This document shows positions 9,158-19,103 of a stretch of 64,000 nucleotides of DNA, piece by piece. Numbering within the stretch: position 1 is the first letter of the stretch; the number at the start of each line of letters is the position of its first letter. Where the stretch lies: contig NZ_FWWR01000009.1 of assembly GCF_900176115.1 (NCBI RefSeq), positions 868,001 to 932,000 of the forward strand, in the 5' to 3' direction. The notes under the pieces were generated by a model that had not been told where the DNA came from, searched no databases, and saw only the letters and a list, made by a program, of their open reading frames with translations. The translations under genes were made by a program, and so were the position numbers. The DNA is from Peptoniphilus asaccharolyticus DSM 20463 (lineage in GTDB: Bacteria > Bacillota > Clostridia > Tissierellales > Peptoniphilaceae).

Positions 9158-9201
9158 TGTAAATGACGAGCTTTGCTCGGGCATAGCCTTTATCATTTAC
9201 A
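9158..9201. repeat. Nested inverted repeat downstream of IS110
   Basis: Outer arms TGTAAATGA/TCATTTACA and inner arms CGAGC/GCTCG make a strong branched hairpin about 40 bases after the transposase stop. It may be a terminator, part of the element end or part of a structured RNA. The remaining sequence to 9467 shows no gene. Confidence 0.6.
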
Positions 9202-9467
9202 GGTTCTTTTGAGAAAATTACTATTTAAAAGGAAAAAACTTTGCTAACCCTATTTTTAATCTTAAACTTTAGGGTACTTTTTCATGCTTATTTTTATTCA
9301 GTTTTTATCAATATCATTACTTATATTTTCTTTGTTTCACCTCTTGACTTTTAATAGTTAGTCTTTCTTCAATAAAAAAAGACGATAGCTTTTTCTTCTA
9401 CCGTCTGATTTTGCTATATATTAAGTTTTATTAACTTCACAAGCTTGGATTTGTAGCTTTCTTGTCG

Positions 9468-9824
9468 TCATTCGTTCCATTTCCATAATGAATAGTATTT
9501 ATTTACTGAAAATTCAACATAATTCACACTTTCTGCTTGTGTAAATTCGATTATTGCACCTAATCTATCCTTTTCATAATAACCTTCACCTTCCATATAT
9601 TTATTTAATAAATCATTGGCATTATTTGGTTTTGCAATAATTACCTTTGGATATTCTTGTATTTTTACATATTCAGTGTCTGTAAATGTGATTTTATATA
9701 ACCCTGTAACAACTGAAAATGGGTTTTCCACATTAAATTTACTTAAAGAAATAAAGATTGCTATTCCCAGTAATACAAGCAAAAATGCTATTATAAATAT
9801 TGTTTTTTTTATGTGTTTTTTCAT
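9468..9824 (-). CDS. Hypothetical membrane-anchored protein
   Basis: 118 residues. One N-terminal membrane segment (KKTIFIIAFLLVLLGIAIFI, residues 7-26) is followed by an outward-facing domain of about 90 residues with no recognised motif (YKITFTDTEYVKIQEYPKVI near residue 43). It is probably a membrane-anchored extracellular protein. It may be cargo of the mobile element. Confidence 0.55.
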   Translation of the reverse strand: MKKHIKKTIFIIAFLLVLLGIAIFISLSKFNVENPFSVVTGLYKITFTDTEYVKIQEYPKVIIAKPNNANDLLNKYMEGEGYYEKDRLGAIIEFTQAESVNYVEFSVNKYYSLWKWNE

Positions 9825-9904
9825 CTTTTACATCTCAAACTCATCCTCAAAATTCAAATCTATATTTGCCTATTTTTTTATTATACCACTTCAAGCCTTT
9901 TTTT

Positions 9905-10355
9905 CTACCTCTCCTCTCCCTTATATTTTTCTTTTGCCTTTTGTTTGTACTGCCCCTTTCTTTCCTCTTGCTCTTGAAATTTTTTAAGTTGTGCAATCAC
10001 GCTTGGTTTATCTCCTCTCTTAATTGCCTTGTCTATCTCTATGGATAAATCTATTCCATACTCGTCATTGACAATCTTTACTGCATATTTGATATGATCT
10101 ATCTGCTTAAATTCATCTTGTACTTTAGCTTTATCTTCGCTTAAGTCTTGTATCTCTTTTTCAAGGCTTGATATTTCTTTTTGCCAATCATTTAATTTTA
10201 TGGCTGATGTCCCGGTAAACTTTTCTATGGTCTTTCTTGCTCTTAGGTATCTGTCTATTTCCTTTTTATGAGAATTATAATATTCTTCTTTGCTTGCTCC
10301 AGCTATTTTACTGAAAATTGAATTGTCAGCTCCTTTGTATAAGCCTGTGATTTCT
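9905..10355 (-). pseudogene. Relaxase (MobP/Tn1549-type) C-terminal remnant
   Basis: The segment ADNSIFSKIAGASKEEYYNS ... KEIDRYLRARKTIEKFTG ... INDEYG-like end resembles the helical C-terminal tail of relaxases from Tn1549/CTn-type elements. The catalytic N-terminal domain (tyrosine and three-histidine motif) is absent. The frame runs straight back into the end of the DUF3847 gene, one base out of phase. A deletion apparently joined the start of DUF3847 to the end of the relaxase. Confidence 0.6.
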
Positions 10356-10502
10356 TCTTTTTCGTTCCTTTTCATTTGCCAGTTTTTCTAATTTTTTGCC
10401 TTGATTTTGTAATTGTTTCAGCTTTACATCGCACTTTTCTCTTTCTTCCTGAAGTTCAAAAATTTGTTCCTGTACTTTCTGTAATGTGTTTTCTTTCTTC
10501 AT
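10326..10502 (-). CDS. DUF3847-type protein, truncated by fusion with the relaxase remnant
   Basis: 58 residues from an ATG preceded by GGAGG. It is a coiled coil rich in Lys/Glu/Gln (QEQIFELQEEREKCDVKLKQ) ending in RKRRNHRLIQRS. DUF3847 proteins of mobile elements share the RxHRLIQRGA end but continue further. Here the frame stops at TGA, and the neighbouring frame carries on as the relaxase tail. Probably non-functional. Confidence 0.55.
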   Translation of the reverse strand: MKKENTLQKVQEQIFELQEEREKCDVKLKQLQNQGKKLEKLANEKERKRRNHRLIQRS

Positions 10503-10586
10503 TTTTAATTCCTCCATTTTGGTATCTGCTTGTTTCCATAAAGAAAGGTTAAGCACCTTTTTTTGACACTTAACCTTTCCAAGTTT

Positions 10587-11002
10587 TTAGACTTTATCTT
10601 CTAAAATCTTTCTCAGTTTTTCTAAAATTCTGTCCCTCCTCCCGCTGATTGCTTGATGTGTAACTTTCTCTCTTCTGCTGATTGACCTTAGACTTTCTTC
10701 TCTGTAGAAGATGGCTTCCATTAACTCTCGTTCTTCTTTTGAAAGAGTATTTAATGCTCTATGAAGTTCTTCAATTCGCATTTTTACTTCTACAATTTTT
10801 TTAAGTCTATTTTTTCATCTATGATGTTATCTACAAAGTGTCCGTCATAATCAAAAGACGAAAAAGGTAATACCCAGTGTTCTCTATCTTTCTTGTGAAG
10901 ATACTTTTCATGCTCTGTTATCTTCCAGTAGGCTTTGTAGACTTCTTCACTTACAGGTATTGCTTTGCCTTTTAAATAAAGGTAATATTCTTTCTTAGCC
11001 AT
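10587..11002 (-). pseudogene. Sigma-70 region-4-like regulator of the mobile element, frameshifted
   Basis: The N-terminal half (10790-11002) starts MAKKEYYLYLKGKAIPVSEE and contains KKDREHWVLPFSSFD. The C-terminal half (10587-10781) is a region-4 helix-turn-helix (LSKEERELMEAIFYREESLR, VTHQAISGRRDRIL). In relatives these are one protein of about 140 residues. The halves are separated by a single missing base in an A run near 10802 (minus strand GACTTAAAAAAATTG); restoring it reads DLKKIVEVKMRIEEL. Inactive as read, or a sequence error. Confidence 0.8.
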
Positions 11003-11119
11003 CGTATTATCCTCCTTTTTAAGTTCTCTGTTTTGCTTTTTGAGAATAAAAAAGGAGAACTTCTACACTTTGGCGTAAAATGTCCTCTCGGCTTAAAAAC
11101 TAATGTCTTATATAATTTC

Positions 11120-11224
11120 CTATTTTGTTGTGTATGACAAAGTATTATTGCTATGTTTAAGCAATTCCAAGCATAAAAAAGGATAAATGTATCTTATATG
11201 AATAACCGAATTTAATGTTCCCAT
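11120..11224 (-). CDS. Possible leader peptide upstream of the sigma-like gene
   Basis: 34 codons behind GGAGGGATAA, reading MGTLNSVIHIRYIYPFLCLE.... It is followed at about 11050-11088 by a weak hairpin with a T run on the minus strand. A short ORF then an attenuator is the layout ahead of some ribosome-protection resistance genes. No such gene follows here, so it may be a relic. Speculative. Confidence 0.3.
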   Translation of the reverse strand: MGTLNSVIHIRYIYPFLCLELLKHSNNTLSYTTK

Positions 11225-11285
11225 TATTTATCCCTCCATTGCTTAGTTACATATTTTTTCCCTCCTAATAAATATTCTGTAAACC

Positions 11286-12668
11286 TTAAATATTATCTTT
11301 TTGAAGCTTATAACAAGTAAGTTTCATTTTACAAACTATAAAAACAGCCAAAGCAAATGACAATACATCAGAAACAGGTTGCAATAAATATATTCCCAAC
11401 TTCCCATATAAATTAGTAAGTAAATATAAAAGAGGGATGTAGAAAATACCTTGCCTTGAAATCGAAATTATCAACGACCAAAAATATTTCCCTATGTTTT
11501 GCATCAACATACTACTTATCGCATAATAGGCTAACAACGGAATTGTTATACATTGCATTCTAAGTATTTGCACTCCTATAGAAATAACTTCACTATCTTT
11601 AGACATTGCAATAACAAAATGTTCCGAAAAAATATATAGCACCACTGCTGATATAATCAAAAATATAGTTCCAACAACAACTGTCAAATTAAATGCTGAT
11701 CTAACTCTGCCATATTTTTTTGCACCATAATTCATTGCACAAATAGGTTGAAACCCTTGCCCCCATCCAATCATAATCATATAAGCTATGGCAACTATTC
11801 TTGAACTAACGGTTAAAGCTGCAATAATACTATCCCCGAAGCTTGCTGCAACTCTATTCAATAAAATGAGGGAAACACTTGTAATTGCTTGCCTTGAAAA
11901 ATTAGGCATTCCTCCTACAAGAATATGGTATATGCGTTCTTTACTACATTTGACATTTTTCAAAGAAACAGGAATATTACCATTTCTTTTCGCCAACATA
12001 GTAAGTGAAATACAAGCAATTATTTGCCCTGTCAAAGTTGCATATCCAGATCCAACAAACCCGAATTTTAATATAAACATAAATACAGGATCAAGAACCA
12101 TATTGCTGAACATTCCTAAAAGTAAACCTATCATTCCATCTTTTACATTTCCACAAAGTCGTAATTGATTATAAATAGTAATTGAATACAGACTAAATGG
12201 AACGCTTATTATAATCACCTTTAAATACTGAGTAGTAAATTTAAATAAGTTAACAGAAGCATTCCCACCAATGAACTTTGTCAAGTCAGATATAAAAATC
12301 CATGACATTATAGCTATTAAAAATCCACTTATAATAGAAAATACTATTCCGATTGAAGAAATAATTATTGCCTCTTCCTCATCTTGTTCTCCAAGTTTTT
12401 TAGACATAATATTCCCACTGCCATATCCAAACCAAAAACCAATAGCCTGAATAATACTCACGAAGCTAAAAACAACACCAATAGCAGCTGTCATCGATTT
12501 ATCATTTAAAAGTCCGACAAAGAATGTGTCTGTCAAATTATAAATAACCATAATTAGCATACCAACAATTGTTGGAACAGACATTTTTACTATCAGAGGT
12601 AAAAGTGGTTCACTTAAAATCTTTTGCCTTCTCAATTCTTTTTGATCTATTTGATTTTTTGATTTCAT
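11286..12668 (-). CDS. MATE-family multidrug efflux transporter
   Basis: 460 residues from the ATG at 12668, 2 bases past the stop of the upstream gene; a longer frame overlaps that gene and is less likely. About twelve membrane helices, with the MATE-type opening EPLLPLIVKMSVPTIVGMLI, the repeat-related GVVFSFVSIIQAIGFWFGYG and the second-half SRIVAIAYMIMIGWGQGFQP. It exports cationic drugs using an ion gradient. The third gene of the TetR operon, it probably acts with the upstream enzyme in resistance to one compound. Confidence 0.88.
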   Translation of the reverse strand: MKSKNQIDQKELRRQKILSEPLLPLIVKMSVPTIVGMLIMVIYNLTDTFFVGLLNDKSMTAAIGVVFSFVSIIQAIGFWFGYGSGNIMSKKLGEQDEEEAIIISSIGIVFSIISGFLIAIMSWIFISDLTKFIGGNASVNLFKFTTQYLKVIIISVPFSLYSITIYNQLRLCGNVKDGMIGLLLGMFSNMVLDPVFMFILKFGFVGSGYATLTGQIIACISLTMLAKRNGNIPVSLKNVKCSKERIYHILVGGMPNFSRQAITSVSLILLNRVAASFGDSIIAALTVSSRIVAIAYMIMIGWGQGFQPICAMNYGAKKYGRVRSAFNLTVVVGTIFLIISAVVLYIFSEHFVIAMSKDSEVISIGVQILRMQCITIPLLAYYAISSMLMQNIGKYFWSLIISISRQGIFYIPLLYLLTNLYGKLGIYLLQPVSDVLSFALAVFIVCKMKLTCYKLQKDNI

Positions 12669-12669
12669 A

Positions 12670-15144
12670 TTAAAAGCCTTTGACCTCGCCGGTATTACCA
12701 TCTACTTGTATGGTATCTCCATCTTTGAATTTGGTAGTTGCAAAACCAACTCCAAGAACTGCCGGTATATTATATTCTCTTGCAACAATTGCAGCATGGC
12801 TTAAAGCAGAACCTGTATCTGCCACAACAGCACTTGCCAGCTTAAATAATGGAGTCCACTCAGGATCTGTAAGATGACAAACTAATATATCTCCTTTTTT
12901 CATTTTATAAAATTCTTTGGAACTATTTATCAGGCACACCTTTCCAACTGCAATACCAGTGCTTCCGCTTACTCCTTTTAAGACATCACCATCCGTTTTA
13001 AAAATCAATAACTTTGAAGCTTCCCATACTTTCACTGCTAAAGGAAATTTTTCGTTTCTCCTATTTATTTTTTCCTTATCTGATTCATTTAAATTACCTC
13101 TGTTAATTGCTTTAAGTAATTCTTTATGAAAAAGATTAGCCACTCCTATTTCTATGTTTTCATCACCCAAGAGTATAAAGTTAATTCTTTTAACACACTT
13201 TCTGACATAATAAAATAGTGTTTCCCACAAATATTGACTTTCTTCACGAACCACATGAAAATATCTAAAATATTTTATCTGTTTTTCTATATCCTGATAC
13301 TTTTTACCATAGATTCCCTCTATACTCTCCATAAGCTTAGAAAAATCCTTTGTATCTTTACTTTCATTACTATTTTCATTTAATATAGGTCGTAATATAT
13401 TTGTTAGCCTATCAGGATCTTCGAGAAATGTTTTTGCAGATAAACAATAACAGTTATAATCAGATTTAAAGCCATTATCTTTCATAAACTCATCTGATAT
13501 ATTCTTAAAATCATTATACTTTTTATATAATTCCTTAAAATTATCTCCGGAAATTATCGCTCTTTTTAAAACTTCATTTTTTCTTATCTCACAAGCCATT
13601 GTATAGACATCATTTGTAATCACCGATGTTTTATTATCTAAGTCCCAATAAAAATCAAACGATGAGTAATTGCTATTTACTTTTTTTATTATTTTGGTAA
13701 ATTTCTTGCTATTTAATACTGATGGAAATAAGGCATACTTAAATCTATCATAAGCAAGCTTTTGCAAAAGAGCATAACTTTCTTCTAAAAAATTTCCACA
13801 CTCCGTTAATGTCATATTTTCAAAATTTAAGTGCCCCATTTCTTCTATTTCAGTTTCATATATATTCATAAAATCTTTGCACTTCTTATAACAGAACTCA
13901 AAATCTTTCATGTTCTTTAAGATATTAAAAATTTTGAAAATATTCTTTCCAATTCGCTTTCCTTCATCAGAAAAAGTTTGTATACCATCATCATCTATAA
14001 TTGGATTTCTTGGTAAAATAATCCCACCTTCTGATAAAATGTTTAATTTCTGATCATTGATTGCCATCAAATAATCGAAATCAAGGACTCTATATGCAGA
14101 AGGCATTTTTTCTAATAAGAATGACATTACTTCTCGTGTATCCTTTTTGATTTTTTTATCCTTTGTGTACTTCTCTATTAAATCATTGCCAGTTATATCA
14201 TTTTCAGAATTTTTTAATGTGGTAATCGCTCTCGCCTGTAAAATATATACAATATCATTTTTGATTGCCCATTCAATATCCATAGGCATGCGATAGTGTT
14301 TTTCAATCTCTAAACCACACTTCATAAGTTCAAGTATTTCTCTATCATTTAATGCACGAGTTTTTCTTTTATCAGAGCTTACTGCTACTTCAACAGTTTC
14401 CTTATCCCCATATATAATCTGTGTTTCCTTGCTTCCAATATTTACTTGGGCTATTTTCCCTAATTTGTCAATAATGTAACTATCAGCTGTAACTCTTCCA
14501 CTTACAACGCTTTCTCCTAATCCAAAGCTTGCATTTATTTGCATTTCATTTTCTTTTTTGTTTACTGGATTTACGGTAAATAAAACTCCTGATTTTTCAC
14601 TCTCTATCATTTCTTGAATAACAACTGCAATAGAAACTGAAGTTTGAGCATAACCTTGATGAAATCTATAACTTACAGCTCTATTCCCCCAAAGTGAAGC
14701 ATAACAATTACGCACTGCATTCAATACACTTTCAATACCTTGAACATTTAAATAAGTTTCTTGTTGCCCTGCAAAACTGGCATCTGGCAAATCTTCTGCC
14801 GTTGCTGAAGAACGCACTGCAACTCTTGTATTATTTCCAAGATTAAAATATTTTTCTCTTATTGCATTCTCTAACCTTTCAGGAAATTTTCCAGACTTTA
14901 TCTTTCCTCTAAAATGCTCAGCTTCATTTAGAAGATTTCTTTCATCATCTACTGATTTTTTAATTCCATTTTCAATGAGAATATCAATCCCATTTACTTT
15001 TAAAAAATCTCTATATGCGTCTGCTGTTATAACAAATCCACTTGGAACATTTATTTTAGCAGAAGTCATTTCTCCAAGATTAGCACCCTTACCTCCAGCA
15101 ACTAATACATCTTCCTTTTTTATCTCATTAAAATCCAGAATCAT
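12670..15144 (-). CDS. PEP-synthase / rifampin-phosphotransferase-family enzyme
   Basis: 824 residues from ATG 15144; an in-frame GTG at 15153 is too close to the AAGGGA ribosome-binding site. Residues 1-320 are the ATP-binding domain (AGGKGANLGEMTSAKINVPS, VRSSATAEDLPDASFAGQQE). Residues 330-740 are a divergent helical domain. The C-terminal swivelling domain carries the phospho-accepting His in ALSHAAIVAREYNIPAVLGV. Two-step phosphotransfer through this His is shared by PEP synthase and rifampin phosphotransferase Rph. The variable middle domain, the length near 830 and the TetR/MATE context favour a drug-modifying role, but the substrate cannot be read from the sequence. Confidence 0.75.
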   Translation of the reverse strand: MILDFNEIKKEDVLVAGGKGANLGEMTSAKINVPSGFVITADAYRDFLKVNGIDILIENGIKKSVDDERNLLNEAEHFRGKIKSGKFPERLENAIREKYFNLGNNTRVAVRSSATAEDLPDASFAGQQETYLNVQGIESVLNAVRNCYASLWGNRAVSYRFHQGYAQTSVSIAVVIQEMIESEKSGVLFTVNPVNKKENEMQINASFGLGESVVSGRVTADSYIIDKLGKIAQVNIGSKETQIIYGDKETVEVAVSSDKRKTRALNDREILELMKCGLEIEKHYRMPMDIEWAIKNDIVYILQARAITTLKNSENDITGNDLIEKYTKDKKIKKDTREVMSFLLEKMPSAYRVLDFDYLMAINDQKLNILSEGGIILPRNPIIDDDGIQTFSDEGKRIGKNIFKIFNILKNMKDFEFCYKKCKDFMNIYETEIEEMGHLNFENMTLTECGNFLEESYALLQKLAYDRFKYALFPSVLNSKKFTKIIKKVNSNYSSFDFYWDLDNKTSVITNDVYTMACEIRKNEVLKRAIISGDNFKELYKKYNDFKNISDEFMKDNGFKSDYNCYCLSAKTFLEDPDRLTNILRPILNENSNESKDTKDFSKLMESIEGIYGKKYQDIEKQIKYFRYFHVVREESQYLWETLFYYVRKCVKRINFILLGDENIEIGVANLFHKELLKAINRGNLNESDKEKINRRNEKFPLAVKVWEASKLLIFKTDGDVLKGVSGSTGIAVGKVCLINSSKEFYKMKKGDILVCHLTDPEWTPLFKLASAVVADTGSALSHAAIVAREYNIPAVLGVGFATTKFKDGDTIQVDGNTGEVKGF

Positions 15145-15167
15145 TGCTATCACTTTCCCTTATACAA

Positions 15168-15764
15168 TTAAATTTCTATATATTTAAAAACAATGCTTTG
15201 TATATAAATATTAAGCACTTCTTCAAAGGTATCTTTATTAAAATGGAAATAATTTGAACATAGAACGTAGCTGCCAACAAAGGCATTTGATAAGCCTTGC
15301 TTATCTACGCTTTTTACTACATTATTTTTGTACCAATAATCTATTAACCTATCCAAAAAATCACCATATAGATTTTCTACTCTATTCACTTTCTTTGAAT
15401 CTTGACTTGCAAATATTCTAAATGCCTCTTGATAAATTGGCTGAGTTTTAATTTTCTCAGTCATATCTATCGAATACTTATAAATTACCTCTGAAAGGAA
15501 TTTTTTAGGATTCGTGAGTGAATTTGAAAATTCTCTTTCAATGTTTTCCAATTTTTGTATTGACCTATATGCTATTAAATCGATGATAAGAGATTCTTTG
15601 TCTTTCCAAAAATTATAGAAACTTCCTTGTGCTATCCCTACTCTTTTTGTCAATTCCGAAATACTAAGTGATTTTGTACCTTTATCATGAAATAAATCAA
15701 GAGCAGTTTCCATAATACTTTCTTTGATTTTTATCTTTTCTTCTTCTGTAAATGCCTTTGCCAT
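15168..15764 (-). CDS. TetR-family repressor
   Basis: 198 residues, GGAGG ahead of the ATG. The N-terminal helix-turn-helix is typical: ALDLFHDKGTKSLSISELTK then VGIAQGSFYNFWKDKESL (about residues 17-58). The C-terminal ligand domain is helical and divergent. First gene of the operon with the PEP-type enzyme and MATE pump. A 15-bp inverted repeat in its own promoter is the likely operator, so the operon should be self-repressed and induced by the ligand. Confidence 0.9.
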   Translation of the reverse strand: MAKAFTEEEKIKIKESIMETALDLFHDKGTKSLSISELTKRVGIAQGSFYNFWKDKESLIIDLIAYRSIQKLENIEREFSNSLTNPKKFLSEVIYKYSIDMTEKIKTQPIYQEAFRIFASQDSKKVNRVENLYGDFLDRLIDYWYKNNVVKSVDKQGLSNAFVGSYVLCSNYFHFNKDTFEEVLNIYIQSIVFKYIEI

Positions 15765-15822
15765 TTTTAACCTCCAAACTTCTCAAACCAATCTGTGAAT
15801 TTTCCGTTTTTTATTCATAGAT

Positions 15823-15881
15823 ATTATAACGCCCGCAAATTTAAAGGTCAATGAATATTTTGTTTTATATTCATTGACCTT
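15823..15881 (-). promoter_or_regulatory. Promoter with overlapping TetR operator
   Basis: On the minus strand TTGACC (15851-15846), a 17-base spacer and TATAAT (15828-15823) form a strong promoter. The -35 box lies inside a perfect inverted repeat AAGGTCAATGAATAT / ATATTCATTGACCTT at 15844-15858 and 15867-15881 with an 8-base centre. Binding there would block RNA polymerase. It drives tetR, the PEP-type gene and the MATE gene. Confidence 0.85.
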
Positions 15882-15906
15882 GGATATATTATTCAGTTAA
15901 AAAACT

Positions 15907-17763
<1,857 letters not shown>

Positions 17764-17774
17764 TCAATAAAAAA

Positions 17775-17830
17775 AGAATTAAGAAGTACATATTTCACTA
17801 AAATAGTGATTAAGTGTTCTCCTTAATTCT
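17775..17830 (-). terminator. Inverted repeat upstream of the recombinase gene
   Basis: AGAATTAAG and CTTAATTCT arms enclose a CACTA/TAGTG hairpin, with a T run on the minus strand after the stem. It could end transcripts coming from outside or attenuate recombinase expression. Confidence 0.5.
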
Positions 17831-17857
17831 ATTACTCCTGTTAACAATAAATTTTTT

Positions 17858-17908
17858 TGCATAAAAATATCTGTTGGGGAGTAAATCCCTAACAGATATT
17901 TTTATGCA
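17858..17908. repeat. Perfect palindrome at the damaged left end of ISL3 copy 2
   Basis: TGCATAAAAATATCTGTT and its exact complement (18 bp each) surround GGGGAGTAAATCCCT. In copy 1 the outer arm is instead the true ISL3 terminus (GGCTCTATAATATCTG). Here the inner sequence has been mirrored outward and the terminal repeat lost. Confidence 0.8.
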
Positions 17909-19026
17909 GACGAATTGTCAAATCAAATGCAACACCTATGGTAAGAGACCAAAAAGTTCTTCTTTAGGTGTTTTATATTTTATACATTTTCTAGGTCTAT
18001 TATTCATTAAACTTAAGTTATAATTTAATTCATCAATATTCACTTCTGATAAATCCATACCCTTAGGATAAAACTCCCTCAAAAGTCCGTTACTATTTTC
18101 ATTTGTACCTTTTTGCCATGCACAATAGGGATCACAAAAATAAGTTTTGCATCCTAATTCTTTTTCTATTTTCTCAAATTCTGAAAATTCTTTACCTCTA
18201 TCAAAGGTTATTGTTTTTACTAATTCTTTTGGATAATCTTTTAATGCATTTATTATTGCTGGTGTTACGCTTTCCGACTTTCTATTTTCAACTAGGATTG
18301 CTATATAATATCTAGATTTTCTTTCTTGCTAAAGTTACGAAACAACATCTACTTTTCCTTTTATTGATCTAATCTGCCTGATTCCACTGTATCTGCTTCC
18401 CAGTGGCCTAATTCTTGCCTTCTGTATATCTCTTTAGGTCTTTTCTTAATTGTTCTACCTTTATCATTGAATTTTCCTCTTTTTTCTGCTGGCCTTTTAA
18501 ATTTAGCTTTTCTTCTCAAATTTTTCATACTAGTTTTTGGCAGCTTTTTGGCGTGTATCATTCTATATATCGTTGATGTAGATGGTAATTCATGAATCTC
18601 ATTTGTGTTTCTATTTGATATTTGTTCAGGGGACCAATGTTCGTTAATCTTTACAGTTAAATAATCAATAACATCTTTAGAAAATTTACTTTTTCTATGG
18701 CAGTCTTTTCTTCTATCAATATATTTATCATTTGCCTTTATCGGAAAGTACTTAGTGCAACTTCCCCTACTAACTTTTATCTTAGATGAATTTCTTTTAA
18801 TTTCTCTAGATATTGTACTAGGTGACCTTTTAAGTGCTTGTGCAATTTTCCTTATACTCATTCCTAAATTTAAAAATTGGTAAATACAAGATCTTTCTTC
18901 TATGGTAAGATGGTTATAGCTCATAGTTAATCACTCCTTTTAATATGTTTTGTTTGGTCACTTACATATTAACACAGCTGATTAGCTATGAGTTTATTTA
19001 TGTTGCACTTGTTATGATAAATTATC
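17909..19026 (-). mobile_element. IS30-family element, copy 2 (1118 bp)
   Basis: Ends GACGAATTGTC (17909) and GATAATTTATC (19026), flanked by the 4-bp target duplication TGCA at 17905-17908 and 19027-19030. Two single-base insertions relative to the 1116-bp intact copies. Confidence 0.92.
17936..18924 (-). pseudogene. IS30 transposase, frameshifted copy
   Basis: The first 187 residues (18361-18924) are intact, including the helix-turn-helix (MSIRKIAQALKRSPSTISRE) and GHWEADTVESG. One extra T near 18365 shifts the frame, and another lies near 18330 (TTCTTGCTAA instead of TTCTGCTAA). The C-terminal DDE half is then out of frame. Also carries SRGSC where other copies have SRGSY. Confidence 0.85.
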
Positions 19027-19103
19027 TGCAAAAAAAATTGCACTTATACGCTTTTAGTCCTAAACTTTAAGTAATCAACAACAAAGCTTGGAGGTGCATA
19101 TAA

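Noticed and set aside
9800..10048. Phe/Leu-rich small proteins on the plus strand
   Set aside because: Antisense of charged Lys/Glu coding sequence in the relaxase remnant; no ribosome-binding site.
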